From Ruminiclostridium sp. (lineage in GTDB: Bacteria; Bacillota; Clostridia; Oscillospirales; Ruminococcaceae), in contig JAGANY010000004.1 of the NCBI GenBank assembly GCA_017624025.1, positions 1 to 50,980 on the forward strand: DNA of 50,980 nt. Direction: 5' to 3'. A program made the position numbers and the translations under genes. The number at the start of each line of letters is the position of its first letter. Positions within the stretch are counted from its first letter, which is position 1. Under the pieces are notes generated by a model that was not told where the DNA came from, did no database searches, and saw only the letters and a list, made by a program, of their open reading frames with translations. Shown piece after piece: positions 15,178-23,899 of this stretch.

Positions 15178-16038
15178 ATGGCATTCGGAATATTCGGCAA
15201 TAGTAATAAAACAGGAAGCGGCGTACAAAAAGGCGGCCCAAAAAAGAAGCCCTTCTTTCTTTTCTGGGAAATTTTCGGAAATAAGTTCTGGAAGCTGTTC
15301 CAGGTCAATCTTATTTTTATTCTTTTCTGTATTCCCGTTGTAACCTTCGGTCCCGCTCTTGCAGCGATGACACAGGTTATGAGAAAATTTACCATAGGCG
15401 AACCGATATTTGTGTTCCACGAGTTTAAGACTGCATTCAAGAAGAATTTCAAACAGTCTTTCTTTATCGGAATTTTCGACCTCGCCTTTATCGCACTTAT
15501 CGTCTTCAATCTTAATTTCTACATATCATCCTTTGAAAACTGGACAGATATGGGACATAAGATAATGCTTGCAGCATCTATTGCTGTATGCTTCATATTC
15601 TATATGATGCATTTCTATATTTATCCACAGATCGTGGCTCTTAATCTTAAAATGGGTCAGATATTAAGAAACTCATTCATCCTTACGATCTTAGGTATAA
15701 AGAGAAGCTTTGCGGCATTCTTTTCAACGGCTGCTATTGCGGTAGTTTTTGCACTGTTCCTTCCCTATTCTGTTATTGTTCTTCCGCTTTTGCCTGCTGC
15801 CTGGATGTCATTTATAGCGACCTTCTGTGCATATCCTGTAATACAGAAGCATATTATCGACCCTTACTATGAAGCAAGAGGCGAGAAGAATCCCGAATAT
15901 GCCCGTTACGATACTGAAAAAGAGGCTATATTCGAGGATAAGGGCGGTTCCGAAGCCCCCACAGAAATCAATTCAAACCGACCGGTTCAGCGTACAAAAA
16001 CCGAAAACGTCAAGGTTAAGGGTAAGGTTATACGCTGA
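15178..16038 (+). CDS. YesL / DUF624 family membrane protein
   Basis: The 286-residue protein matches the YesL (DUF624) family, whose role is unknown and which is often found near carbohydrate transporters. After a short cytoplasmic start it shows about five to six hydrophobic segments, beginning with FWKLFQVNLIFILFCIPVVT and the family motif FGPALAAMTQVMRKF. The long hydrophilic C-terminus (after residue 230) is rich in charged residues and unusual in length. GAAAGGA precedes ATG. It is the first gene of a unit with the PHP gene 32 bases later. Confidence 0.8.
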   Translation: MAFGIFGNSNKTGSGVQKGGPKKKPFFLFWEIFGNKFWKLFQVNLIFILFCIPVVTFGPALAAMTQVMRKFTIGEPIFVFHEFKTAFKKNFKQSFFIGIFDLAFIALIVFNLNFYISSFENWTDMGHKIMLAASIAVCFIFYMMHFYIYPQIVALNLKMGQILRNSFILTILGIKRSFAAFFSTAAIAVVFALFLPYSVIVLPLLPAAWMSFIATFCAYPVIQKHIIDPYYEARGEKNPEYARYDTEKEAIFEDKGGSEAPTEINSNRPVQRTKTENVKVKGKVIR

Positions 16039-16070
16039 TATTAAACACATTATACTGAAAGAGGTGCACT

Positions 16071-16916
16071 ATGAGAGCAGATTTGCATTGCCACACAACC
16101 CTTTCCGACGGTTCCCTCGGAATTGAAGAGGTTATCGCACAGGCTAAGCGTAACAACATCGATTGTCTCGCAATTACAGACCACGATAATCTCGCATCGA
16201 CCTCACGAGCTGTTGTTCTTGGCCAGCGTTACGGCATAAGAGTTCTTCCGGCAGTAGAAATATCTGCTGTTGACGGTGAAAGAGGAAAAAAAGTACATAT
16301 CCTTTGTTATATGCCTAAAAAGCCCGACAGACTCGAAGGTTTATGCTTGCGTACCTGTGAAGCAAGAAAGCATAGAGGCAAGGCTATGGCTCTTAAGGTT
16401 ATGGAAAAGTATCCTATTGCTCTCGAAAATATCGTAAGATATGCGGCTGGCGGAAAGGCTATTTATAAGTGCCACATAATGCACGCTCTTATGGACTACG
16501 GTTATACTACCGAGCTTTACGGCGAGGTTTATGAATCTCTTTTCAATGCTAAATACGGTCTTTGTGCAGAGGAAGTAAGACATGAAACCGAAAGCAATCC
16601 CGATGTACGCTTTGCTCTTGAGCTTATCCATTCTGCAGGCGGTACAGCTGTTATTGCTCATCCTAAGGTTTATGACAGCTTTGACCTTATTGAAGAGCTT
16701 GCAGCAGCAGAAAAGATCGACGGCGTTGAGGTTTATCACGAAAGCGCAGACGAAGAGTGTGAAAAGCGGCTTGAAGGTATCTGTGACAAATACGGTATCT
16801 TACCTACAGGTGGTTCCGATTTTCATGGCTTCTATAACCATTATGCGATTTCTCTCGGATATAAATTTACTCCCGAGTCATCTGTAGTAAAGATTATCGA
16901 AAAATTCGAGTCTTAA
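16071..16916 (+). CDS. PHP-domain phosphoesterase (YciV/RNase AM-like)
   Basis: This 281-residue metal-dependent phosphoesterase has all the usual PHP metal-binding motifs in order: DLHCHTTLSDGS, ITDHD, VEIS, IAHPKVYD and GGSDFHG. The closest characterised group is the YciV/TrpH type, which removes 5' nucleotides from RNA or 3',5'-bisphosphates. Which substrate is used here cannot be told from the sequence. AGAGGTG precedes ATG. It follows the DUF624 gene closely and ends before a weak hairpin. Confidence 0.85.
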   Translation: MRADLHCHTTLSDGSLGIEEVIAQAKRNNIDCLAITDHDNLASTSRAVVLGQRYGIRVLPAVEISAVDGERGKKVHILCYMPKKPDRLEGLCLRTCEARKHRGKAMALKVMEKYPIALENIVRYAAGGKAIYKCHIMHALMDYGYTTELYGEVYESLFNAKYGLCAEEVRHETESNPDVRFALELIHSAGGTAVIAHPKVYDSFDLIEELAAAEKIDGVEVYHESADEECEKRLEGICDKYGILPTGGSDFHGFYNHYAISLGYKFTPESSVVKIIEKFES

Positions 16917-16941
16917 GTAAATTAAAACGTAATAAAATCAT

Positions 16942-16968
16942 GGGCGGACATTGTTCGCCCGATTTTAA
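16942..16968 (+). terminator. Probable terminator after the PHP gene
   Basis: GGGCGGAC (16942-16949) and GTTCGCCC (16953-16960) with one G-U pair, followed by GATTTTAA. The T run is short. Confidence 0.5.
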
Positions 16969-17033
16969 GTGATTAATTGTTGCGTTTTTAACAAGAATAT
17001 AAAAGAACAAAATTGAAAGGCGGCGTTTTCTTA

Positions 17034-18197
17034 ATGGATATTAAAGAAGAGGCACTTAAAAAGCATTATGAATGGCAGGGAAAGATCGAAGTAATCTCCC
17101 GTGCTCCCATTGAAACAAGAGAGGATCTTTCTCTCGCATACACTCCCGGTGTTGCACAGGCTTGTCTCGAAATAAAGGATAAGCCCGAGCTTTCCTATGA
17201 GCTTACAAGACGTAAGAATCTCGTAGCGGTTATTACTGACGGTACAGCAGTTCTCGGACTCGGCGATATCGGCGGACTTGCAGGTATGCCTGTTATGGAA
17301 GGCAAGTGCTGTTTATTCAAGGAGTTTGCTGATGTTGACGCATTCCCCCTTTGCGTAAAGAGTAAGGATGTTGATGAAATCGTACATACTATCGAGCTTA
17401 TTTCGGACAGCTTCGGCGGTATTAATCTCGAGGATATTTCTGCTCCCCGTTGCTTTGAAATCGAAAGAAGACTTAAGGAAAGCCTCGATATTCCCGTTTT
17501 CCACGATGACCAGCACGGTACAGCCGTTGTAGTAGGTGCAGCTCTTATTAATGCCGCTAAATGTGCAGGCAAGAAGCTTTCCGACCTTACTGTTGTAATC
17601 AACGGTGCAGGTGCGGCAGGTATCGCTATCGGAAAGTTCCTTTTAAAGCTCGGCATTGGCGACCTTATGATGGTTGACCTTTGCGGTATTATCAACAGTG
17701 ACACCGAATACGAAAATCCTGCACATAATGAAATAAAGAATGTTTCAAACAAGGGTATAAGAAAAGGCAGTCTTGCAGACGCTATGAAGGGTGCAGACGT
17801 TTTTGTGGGCGTTTCAAAGCCGAATCTTGTAACAGACGAAATGGTGCAGAGTATGGCAGAAAAGCCTATTATATTTGCTATGGCTAACCCTACTCCCGAA
17901 ATTATGCCCGATAAGGCAAAGGCAGCAGGAGCATATATCGTAGGTACAGGAAGAAGCGACTTCCCGAACCAGATAAATAACGTTCTTGTATTCCCCGGAC
18001 TTTTCAAGGGTGCTCTTTCCGTTAACGCAAAGCAGATTACCGAGGATATGAAATTGGCGGCGGCTTATGCGATTGCTTCGGTTATTCCCGATAACGAAAT
18101 AACACCCGAAAATATTATTGCGAGCCCTCTTAATAAGGCAGTAGCACAGAGCGTTGCAAAGGCGGTAGCTGAAAGCTGGCTCAAGGAGGTAAAATAA
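17034..18197 (+). CDS. NAD(P)-dependent malic enzyme (oxaloacetate-decarboxylating)
   Basis: Malic enzyme converts malate to pyruvate and CO2 with reduction of NAD(P). The 387-residue protein is the short bacterial form without a phosphotransacetylase domain. It shows the catalytic tyrosine motif YTPGVAQ, FHDDQHGTA (metal and substrate) and the nucleotide-binding loop INGAGAAGIAIGKFL, with AMANPTPEI and GTGRSDFPNQINNVL near the end. I chose ATG 17034: GAAAGGCGG lies about ten bases upstream, while an in-frame TTG at 17013 overlaps that site. It overlaps the next gene by one base. Confidence 0.93.
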   Translation: MDIKEEALKKHYEWQGKIEVISRAPIETREDLSLAYTPGVAQACLEIKDKPELSYELTRRKNLVAVITDGTAVLGLGDIGGLAGMPVMEGKCCLFKEFADVDAFPLCVKSKDVDEIVHTIELISDSFGGINLEDISAPRCFEIERRLKESLDIPVFHDDQHGTAVVVGAALINAAKCAGKKLSDLTVVINGAGAAGIAIGKFLLKLGIGDLMMVDLCGIINSDTEYENPAHNEIKNVSNKGIRKGSLADAMKGADVFVGVSKPNLVTDEMVQSMAEKPIIFAMANPTPEIMPDKAKAAGAYIVGTGRSDFPNQINNVLVFPGLFKGALSVNAKQITEDMKLAAAYAIASVIPDNEITPENIIASPLNKAVAQSVAKAVAESWLKEVK

Positions 18198-18442
18198 TGA
18201 GATTCGAGTACACACCCAAGGGTGTTTGTTCAAGAAAAATGATTATAGATATTGAAGACGGAAAAATCGCTGATATCCAGATTATCGGTGGCTGTAACGG
18301 AAATTTACAGGGTATCAGCTCTCTCGTAAAGGGTATGGAGGTTGATGAGGTCATTGACCGTCTCGAAGGTATAAACTGCGGTTTTAAGGGCACATCCTGT
18401 CCCGACCAGCTTGCAAAGGCTCTTATTGAGGCAACAAAGTAA
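18197..18442 (+). CDS. TSCPD domain protein (TIGR03905 family)
   Basis: This 81-residue protein consists of one TSCPD domain, named for its conserved TSCPDQLA sequence near the C-terminus. Other conserved points are the N-terminal KGVCSRK, GGCNGNLQG and the CGFKG block, giving four cysteines in all. The domain also occurs at the end of some vitamin B12-dependent ribonucleotide reductases. The role of the free form is unknown, metal or redox binding being plausible. It is translationally coupled: its ATG shares a base with the malic enzyme stop and AAGGAGGT lies within that gene. Confidence 0.88.
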   Translation: MRFEYTPKGVCSRKMIIDIEDGKIADIQIIGGCNGNLQGISSLVKGMEVDEVIDRLEGINCGFKGTSCPDQLAKALIEATK

Positions 18443-18936
18443 TGGAACTTTGGGACGTTCTCGATGAAAACGGCAATCCCACAGGCCGTATCCATAACCG
18501 TAAGGATACTCTCCCCGAAGGAGAATATCATCTTGTGGTTGAGGTTGCTGTCATAAACAGTGACAATAAGCTTCTTCTTATGTATCGTCATCCAGAGAAG
18601 CTGCACGGAGACTGCTGGGAGATTTCCGGCGGTTCTGCCCTTTCGGGCGAGGACAGCCTTACGGCAGCTCAGCGTGAGCTTTCGGAGGAAACGGGTATAA
18701 ATCTTCCTTTTGAAGAATTTCACTTTATAAGAAGAAAAAAGTGTAAAACTACTTTCCAGGATGTTTATTACGCATCGGCAGATGTTCCCATAGAAAAGAT
18801 AACCTTCCAGGAGGGCGAGACCACAGGTGCAATGTGGGTCACAAAGGAAGAATTCATTGAGATTGTTGAAAGCGGAAAATTCTGTGACCATTTAAAAGAC
18901 CGTTATTACGAGGATATTCTTAAATTATTCAGATAA
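18442..18936 (+). CDS. NUDIX hydrolase
   Basis: The 164-residue protein has a Nudix box: GSALSGEDSLTAAQRELSEE followed by TGI, with the REL-EE core that binds magnesium. The N-terminal WDVLDENGNPTGRIHNR is typical of the isopentenyl-diphosphate-isomerase-like or YfcD-like Nudix subgroup, whose substrates vary. It may clean up a nucleotide diphosphate derivative. Its ATG overlaps the stop of the TSCPD gene by one base, so the genes are translated together. The real substrate cannot be predicted. Confidence 0.88.
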   Translation: MELWDVLDENGNPTGRIHNRKDTLPEGEYHLVVEVAVINSDNKLLLMYRHPEKLHGDCWEISGGSALSGEDSLTAAQRELSEETGINLPFEEFHFIRRKKCKTTFQDVYYASADVPIEKITFQEGETTGAMWVTKEEFIEIVESGKFCDHLKDRYYEDILKLFR

Positions 18937-18948
18937 AGGACACAAAAT

Positions 18949-19368
18949 ATGAAGATTGTAGCAGTTGATTTCGGCGACAGCCACACAGGTATTGCCGCAA
19001 GCGACTTTATGGAAATGCTTGCAACACCCGTATGTATAATCGATGAAAAGAGATTCGAGGTATGTGCGGATAAGGTTGCGGAAAAGATAAAGGAAATAGG
19101 CGGAGAGCTTGTGGTTGTGGGCAATCCCATAAATATGAACGGCACATACGGCCCCAGAAGCGAAAAATGCTGTCAGTTCGCTGACCTGCTCCGTGAAAGA
19201 CTTAGCGTTGAGGTAGTAATGTGGGATGAACGTTCTACTACCGTTACTGCTCACAATATGATGAACGAAGTAAATAAGCGTGGTAAAAAGCGTAAGGCAG
19301 TTATTGACGCTGTAGCGGCGGCTGTCATACTTGAAAACTACCTTGCATACAGAGCTAATCACAGATAA
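18949..19368 (+). CDS. ruvX: Holliday junction resolvase-like RuvX (YqgF)
   Basis: The 139-residue protein is of the YqgF/RuvX family, with an RNase H-like fold. In Gram-negatives it acts in pre-16S rRNA 5' end maturation, and a resolvase role has been proposed. Key motifs are AVDFGDSHTGIAASD (first acidic residue), VVVGNPINMNG, WDERSTTVTA and the final DAVAAAVILENYL. It begins 12 bases after the Nudix gene. A 39-codon frame follows within 12 bases. Confidence 0.9.
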   Translation: MKIVAVDFGDSHTGIAASDFMEMLATPVCIIDEKRFEVCADKVAEKIKEIGGELVVVGNPINMNGTYGPRSEKCCQFADLLRERLSVEVVMWDERSTTVTAHNMMNEVNKRGKKRKAVIDAVAAAVILENYLAYRANHR

Positions 19369-19379
19369 GGATTGATAAT

Positions 19380-19499
19380 ATGCGTAAGCGTTACGACAGT
19401 AAGGAATCGGACAGAAAATTTCAGCAGAGAGTAAAGCGTAACTGGATAATATGTATAGTTTCGCTTATACTTATTATTGTCTGTTATTATTTCGTATAA
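19380..19499 (+). CDS. Small single-span membrane peptide (39 residues)
   Basis: The frame starts MRKRYDSKES, continues with a basic stretch QQRVKRNW, and ends in a hydrophobic helix IICIVSLILIIVCYYFV. It lies 12 bases downstream of ruvX, with AAGGA nine to ten bases before the ATG, and stops one base before the -35 box of the cysteine T-box promoter. The pattern of positive N-terminus and single C-terminal span suggests a real small membrane protein of unknown role. Confidence 0.6.
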   Translation: MRKRYDSKESDRKFQQRVKRNWIICIVSLILIIVCYYFV

Positions 19500-19500
19500 C

Positions 19501-19529
19501 TTGACATTTAAAACCGATTATGATATTAT
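19501..19529 (+). promoter_or_regulatory. Promoter of the cysES T-box leader
   Basis: TTGACA (19501-19506), 17-base spacer, TATTAT (19524-19529). Confidence 0.75.
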
Positions 19530-19544
19530 AATCTCAATAAATCA

Positions 19545-19810
19545 AAGACGAATGAGATATTCAGAGTAGCATAGCCGAAATCTTACAGAGAGCCGTTAAC
19601 GGTGAAAGACGGCAGAGGGAAGCTTTGCGAAGTGCGTTTATCCAGTCGGCGGAAGGAACGGAATTCCTACTATTTCCGCACGTATTGCCTGCGTTAAAGG
19701 TATCGAGCCTGTTGTTTATCAGCAGGGAAACGAAGTGGAACCGTGTTTTTACAGTATTATACTGTTTTTGACGCCTTCGCATTGGCTTTTGCCTGTGCGT
19801 TGGCTTTTTT
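19545..19810 (+). promoter_or_regulatory. T-box leader, cysteine-specific
   Basis: The stem I landmark CAGAGAG lies near 19587 and a candidate specifier codon UGC (Cys) at 19633-19635, about the same distance apart as in the trpB leader. The T-box core TGGAACCG is at 19736-19743. The pairing base in UGGA is A, matching the U73 discriminator of tRNA-Cys. Terminator: GCCTTCGCATTGGC (19773-19786) pairs with GCCTGTGCGTTGGC (19791-19804), ending in TTTTTT at 19805-19810. A smaller hairpin ACAGTA/TACTGT lies before it. It should turn on cysE-cysS when tRNA-Cys is uncharged. Confidence 0.85.
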
Positions 19811-19823
19811 ATTTGGAGGTTTT

Positions 19824-20483
19824 ATGTTTTTTAAAAATATAAAAGAGGATATTCGTTCTATAAGGGAACGCGATCCTGCTGTAAAAAGCGACCTTGAGGT
19901 ATTTTTCCTTTATCCGAGCTTTAAAGCAATCCGTGCTTACAGAAGAGCACATAAGCTTTATCTTAAAAAACACTATTTTCTTGCACGCTGGATCTCTCAG
20001 AATGCTCTTAAGAGAACGGGTATTGAAATCCATCCCGGTGCTACTATAGGAAAGGGACTTTTTATTGACCACGGAAGCGGCGTAGTAATCGGAGAAACAG
20101 CGGAGATAGGCGATAACTGTACGATTTACCAGAATGTTACCTTAGGCGGTACAGGTAAGGATGTGGGAAAACGTCATCCTACTCTCGGGAACAATGTTAT
20201 GGTTGGTTCGGGAGCAAGAGTATTAGGGCCTTTTAAGGTAGGCGACAACGCTAAGATTGCCGCTAATGCGGTCGTACTAAGCGAGGTTCCGCCGAATTCC
20301 ACAGCCGTAGGCGTTCCCGCAAGAATCGTAAAGCGTGACGGAGTAAAGGTAAGCCCAGCAAAAGAACTTGACCAGATTCATATTCCCGACCCTGTATCAC
20401 AGCAGTTCTGTGCTATGGGTGCCCAGATTGATATACTGAACGCAAAAATCAAGGAACTTGAAGAAAAATTAAATAAAGAATAA
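19824..20483 (+). CDS. cysE: Serine O-acetyltransferase
   Basis: CysE makes O-acetylserine from serine and acetyl-CoA, the first step of cysteine synthesis. The 219-residue protein has an N-terminal helical part (DLEVFFLYPSFKAIRAYR), the left-handed beta helix with GIEIHPGATIGKG, the catalytic IDHGSGVVIGETAEIGD and GGTGKDVGKRHPTLG, and a short C-terminal tail. ATG 19824 has GGAGG five bases upstream; starts farther up would lie in the terminator. It is followed by cysS 15 bases later under the cysteine T-box, an arrangement known in Firmicutes. Confidence 0.95.
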   Translation: MFFKNIKEDIRSIRERDPAVKSDLEVFFLYPSFKAIRAYRRAHKLYLKKHYFLARWISQNALKRTGIEIHPGATIGKGLFIDHGSGVVIGETAEIGDNCTIYQNVTLGGTGKDVGKRHPTLGNNVMVGSGARVLGPFKVGDNAKIAANAVVLSEVPPNSTAVGVPARIVKRDGVKVSPAKELDQIHIPDPVSQQFCAMGAQIDILNAKIKELEEKLNKE

Positions 20484-20498
20484 GAAAGGATTAAAGCT

Positions 20499-21908
20499 AT
20501 GCAGATCTACAACACAGCCACAAGAAAAAAAGAAGAATTCGTACCTCGTTTTGAAGGTAAGGTAAGTATGTACACCTGTGGTCCTACCGTTTATCACTAC
20601 GCACATATCGGTAACCTCAGAAGCTATATTATGGAAGATATTCTCGAGAAGTATCTCCGTTTCACAGGATATGATGTAAAGCGTGTTATGAACATTACCG
20701 ACGTAGGTCATCTTACCAGCGACGGCGATACAGGCGACGACAAGATGCTTAAGGGTGCAAAGCGTGAGAAGAAAACAGTTATGGAAATCGCACAGTTCTA
20801 TACTGACGCATTTTTCGAGGACTGTAAAAAGCTCAACATAAAGCGTCCTGATGTTGTTGAACCCGCAACACAGTGTATCGATGAATTTATAAGAGTAATT
20901 GAAAGTCTTATTGAAAAGGGCTTTGCATACGAGGCAGGCGGAAATATCTATTTCGATACCTCGAAGCTTGAACAGTACTATATCTTCAACGATTTCAAGG
21001 AAGAAGACCTCGCTGTAGGTGTTCGTGAAGGCGTTGAAGAAGACAGCAACAAGAAGAATAAGGCTGACTTTGTTCTCTGGTTCACAAAGTCAAAATTTGA
21101 TGACCAGGAATTAAAGTGGGAAAGCCCCTGGGGCGTAGGTTATCCCGGCTGGCACATTGAATGCTCCTGCATCAGTGTGAAGCATTTAGGCGAATATCTC
21201 GATATCCATTGCGGCGGTATCGATAACGCATTCCCTCATCATACAAACGAAATCGCACAGAGTGAAGCATATCTCGGACATAAGTGGTGCAGCTACTGGT
21301 TCCATATTCTTCATCTTAACACAAACAGCGGTAAGATGAGTAAGTCCAGCGGCGAATTCTTAACAGTATCTCTTCTTGAAAGCAAGGGCTATAATCCTCT
21401 TGTATATCGCTTCTTCTGTCTCCAGTCCCACTACAGAAAGTCCCTTGTTTTCAGCTACGAAAACCTCGATAACGCTGTTGCTGCATACAATAAGCTTACA
21501 GCTAAGATAGGAACGCTCCTTTCCGCTGAACAGGGCGAAATCGATAAGGCTAAATATGACGAGCTTATGAAGCTTTTCTGTGAAGCTCTCGATAACGACC
21601 TCAACACTTCTCTTGCAATTACAGCACTTTATGACGTATTAAAGGCAGATACAACACCTGCTACAAAGATTGCTCTTATAAAGGAATTCGACAAGGTTCT
21701 CGGTATTGGTCTTATTGAAAATGCAGCTAAGGCTGATGACAGTGGCGAGTCCGATATTCCCCAGGAGATACTTGACCTTGCAGCACAGAGAGCAGAAGCA
21801 AGAAAGGCAAAGAATTTTGCTCTTGCTGATGAATTACGTGCAAAGATTACTGAAATGGGATATATTATCGAAGAAACAAGACAGGGTACAAATATCAAAA
21901 AAGCTTGA
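20499..21908 (+). CDS. cysS: Cysteine--tRNA ligase
   Basis: CysS charges tRNA-Cys. The 469-residue class I synthetase has the HIGH-type motif YHYAHIGNLRSY, the zinc-site cysteine in CGPTVY and the HIECSCIS block, and the KMSKSSG motif near residue 283. The C-terminal anticodon-binding helices include RAEARKAKNFALADELRAKI. AAAGGA precedes the ATG. It is co-transcribed with cysE. The promoter of the following lipoprotein gene overlaps its stop codon. Confidence 0.97.
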   Translation: MQIYNTATRKKEEFVPRFEGKVSMYTCGPTVYHYAHIGNLRSYIMEDILEKYLRFTGYDVKRVMNITDVGHLTSDGDTGDDKMLKGAKREKKTVMEIAQFYTDAFFEDCKKLNIKRPDVVEPATQCIDEFIRVIESLIEKGFAYEAGGNIYFDTSKLEQYYIFNDFKEEDLAVGVREGVEEDSNKKNKADFVLWFTKSKFDDQELKWESPWGVGYPGWHIECSCISVKHLGEYLDIHCGGIDNAFPHHTNEIAQSEAYLGHKWCSYWFHILHLNTNSGKMSKSSGEFLTVSLLESKGYNPLVYRFFCLQSHYRKSLVFSYENLDNAVAAYNKLTAKIGTLLSAEQGEIDKAKYDELMKLFCEALDNDLNTSLAITALYDVLKADTTPATKIALIKEFDKVLGIGLIENAAKADDSGESDIPQEILDLAAQRAEARKAKNFALADELRAKITEMGYIIEETRQGTNIKKA

Positions 21909-21933
21909 CGAAAGCGGAATAATGTAATATAAT
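21905..21933 (+). promoter_or_regulatory. Promoter overlapping the cysS stop codon
   Basis: TTGACG (21905-21910), 17-base spacer, TATAAT (21928-21933). The TGA stop of cysS lies inside the -35 box. Confidence 0.65.
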
Positions 21934-21976
21934 TGAAGTATGAATATGATTTTGTTCACTATGGAGAAGTGATTTT

Positions 21977-22723
21977 ATGAAGAAAAGATTTGCCGCTGTT
22001 ATTGCGGCAGGAGTGCTTGCCTTATCGGGCTGCTCTCTTTTGAATAAAAATACTTACAGTGCTATCGGCTCATACGATTTTTCGGAAATGAACCTTGTAC
22101 AGCTTGAAGAACCGAAGGACGGCCAGATGCTTGCTGTTATAGAAACGACAGAGGGTACAATAAAGGCTGTGCTTTATCCCGAATACGCACCTAATACTGT
22201 TGATAATTTCGTCAACAGAGCTAACGAGGGATACTATGACGGGAAAGACGTATATGCGGTTGTTAACAGCTCTCTTTTTATGACAGGCTCATATAACGAA
22301 GAGGGAACACAGGGCTATACAAATGACGGAAATCCGATACCCAACGAGCATAGCGTTGATTTATGGACATTCAAGGGTGCGTTATGTTCATATAACGGTC
22401 AGTCGGGCTACGGCGACAGCAGATTTTTCGTTGTTGACGAATATCCCTTATCTGATGAAGAGGTAGAAGAGCTTCGTGCAATAAAGGACAGCGAGGGAAA
22501 CCGTAAGGTTCCGGATGAGCTTATTGACGCTTTCGTTTCCGAAGGCTGTATCGCTCCTCTTGCAGGCAGATATACCGTTTTTGGTCAGACTATAGAGGGC
22601 TTCGATGTTGTAGCGAAGATATGCGACGCCGAAGTTGAGGAAAAAACAAACAAACCTTTATCCGAGATTAAAATAAACTCCATAAAGATTACAGAATATA
22701 AGAGCTCTGAAGAGGAGGCTTAA
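21977..22723 (+). CDS. Cyclophilin-like lipoprotein, probably catalytically degenerate
   Basis: The signal peptide ends in the lipobox LALSGC (cysteine near residue 20), so this 248-residue protein is an extracellular lipoprotein. A cyclophilin-type peptidyl-prolyl isomerase fold follows: LAVIETTEGTIKAVLYPEYAP and NTVDNFVNRANEGYYDG are typical. Where an active cyclophilin has FHRVI..QGG, this one reads VYAVVNSSLFMTGS, so the catalytic arginine is absent. The later SQFFI-type block has become DSRFFVV. It may be a binding or chaperone protein without isomerase activity. The next gene, one base apart, encodes a more canonical paralog. Confidence 0.8.
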   Translation: MKKRFAAVIAAGVLALSGCSLLNKNTYSAIGSYDFSEMNLVQLEEPKDGQMLAVIETTEGTIKAVLYPEYAPNTVDNFVNRANEGYYDGKDVYAVVNSSLFMTGSYNEEGTQGYTNDGNPIPNEHSVDLWTFKGALCSYNGQSGYGDSRFFVVDEYPLSDEEVEELRAIKDSEGNRKVPDELIDAFVSEGCIAPLAGRYTVFGQTIEGFDVVAKICDAEVEEKTNKPLSEIKINSIKITEYKSSEEEA

Positions 22724-22724
22724 T

Positions 22725-23669
22725 ATGAAAAAAACGTTGAAAAAGATAGGTGCGGCATTACTGAGTTCAGCTGTGCTTCTTACTGCTGCTGCCTGTGGCG
22801 AAGAAAAGCCGAAGGGAAATATCGGTGATGTTGAGCTTCTCGAGGGCGATGTATATGCTGTAATAAAGGTTATGGACTACGGCGAGATTACAGCTAAGCT
22901 GTTTCCGGAGATTGCTCCCGAATCTGTAAAGAAGTTTACCGAGCTTGCAGAAAGAGGATATTACGATTTAAAGACAATACACCGTGTTATTGATAACTAC
23001 GCAATCCAAGGCGGTTCTCTCAATGGCGACGGTACTGACGGAGAAATACCCGACGCTGATTATGTTCCTGTTGAAACGAGCAAATATGCCTATCATTTCT
23101 ATGGTGCACTCTGTTTTGCAGCGAACTCAAAGGGAAGCTTTTCACAGTTCTGTATTGTTGACAACAATACTCCCCAGGATATAAACGCGGCAATAACCTC
23201 TCTTTCGGCACAGCTTTCGGACGACGCTTTCGCTTCGAGACTTTTGCCCGAGGATAAGGCATACTACACCGAATATCTCGAAAAATTAGAGGATATCCCC
23301 CCCGAAGTAGTTGAAAAATACTCTTCAAAGGGCGGTTTATACCAGCTTGACGGAACTGAAACTGTTTTCGGACAGGTAATAGACGGTTTTGATGTTCTCG
23401 AAGCAATAACGGCTTGTGAGGTTGTTACGGGTAACGCTATAGATGACGGAAAGGGCGTTCCTTCTAAGCCCATAAACTCAGTAGTAATTGAAACCATCGA
23501 AATAATAAAGATTGAACCCGCTGAAACAACGGAAGAAACAAAGAAGAGCAATAAGAAAACAACTACTACAACAGAAATCGTTGCAGAATCTATTGCGACA
23601 ACTACTGAACCGGAAGCAACAGAAGAAACAACAAGAAAGCCGCTTGATACCCTTGTAACAATAGAATAA
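22725..23669 (+). CDS. Cyclophilin-type peptidyl-prolyl isomerase lipoprotein with Thr-rich tail
   Basis: This 314-residue protein has a signal peptide with lipobox LTAAAC (near residue 24) and a cyclophilin domain with YGEITAKLFPEIAPESVKKF, the catalytic-arginine motif IHRVIDNYAIQGG, and FAANSKGSFSQFCIV. The fold carries an insertion of about 60 helical residues before the last strands. The C-terminal 50 residues are rich in threonine and glutamate (for example KKTTTTTEI) and may be a disordered spacer. The probable role is folding of exported proteins at the membrane surface. It is tandem to, and coupled with, the degenerate paralog. Confidence 0.87.
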   Translation: MKKTLKKIGAALLSSAVLLTAAACGEEKPKGNIGDVELLEGDVYAVIKVMDYGEITAKLFPEIAPESVKKFTELAERGYYDLKTIHRVIDNYAIQGGSLNGDGTDGEIPDADYVPVETSKYAYHFYGALCFAANSKGSFSQFCIVDNNTPQDINAAITSLSAQLSDDAFASRLLPEDKAYYTEYLEKLEDIPPEVVEKYSSKGGLYQLDGTETVFGQVIDGFDVLEAITACEVVTGNAIDDGKGVPSKPINSVVIETIEIIKIEPAETTEETKKSNKKTTTTTEIVAESIATTTEPEATEETTRKPLDTLVTIE

Positions 23670-23733
23670 TATGAAATATATTTTTTGTGCATAATTAACA
23701 AATTTAGTTTTTTATGTTAAAATCTATAAAATG

Positions 23734-23772
23734 CGGCAGTTTTTATAAAAATATGGAAGCTGCCGTGTTTTT
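23734..23772 (+). terminator. Terminator after the cyclophilin pair
   Basis: CGGCAG (23734-23739) and CTGCCG (23760-23765), with inner T/A pairing, followed by TGTTTTTA. Confidence 0.65.
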
Positions 23773-23899
23773 ATGCTGAATAAAGGCTTTTTCAGAACTG
23801 AAAAAAATGTTTATTCGGTATATTGTTCATAAAGCGGATAAAACTATATGGTGAAAATGTAGATTTTATTAAAAAGGTCTTTCTTTTTTTATAATGTTG

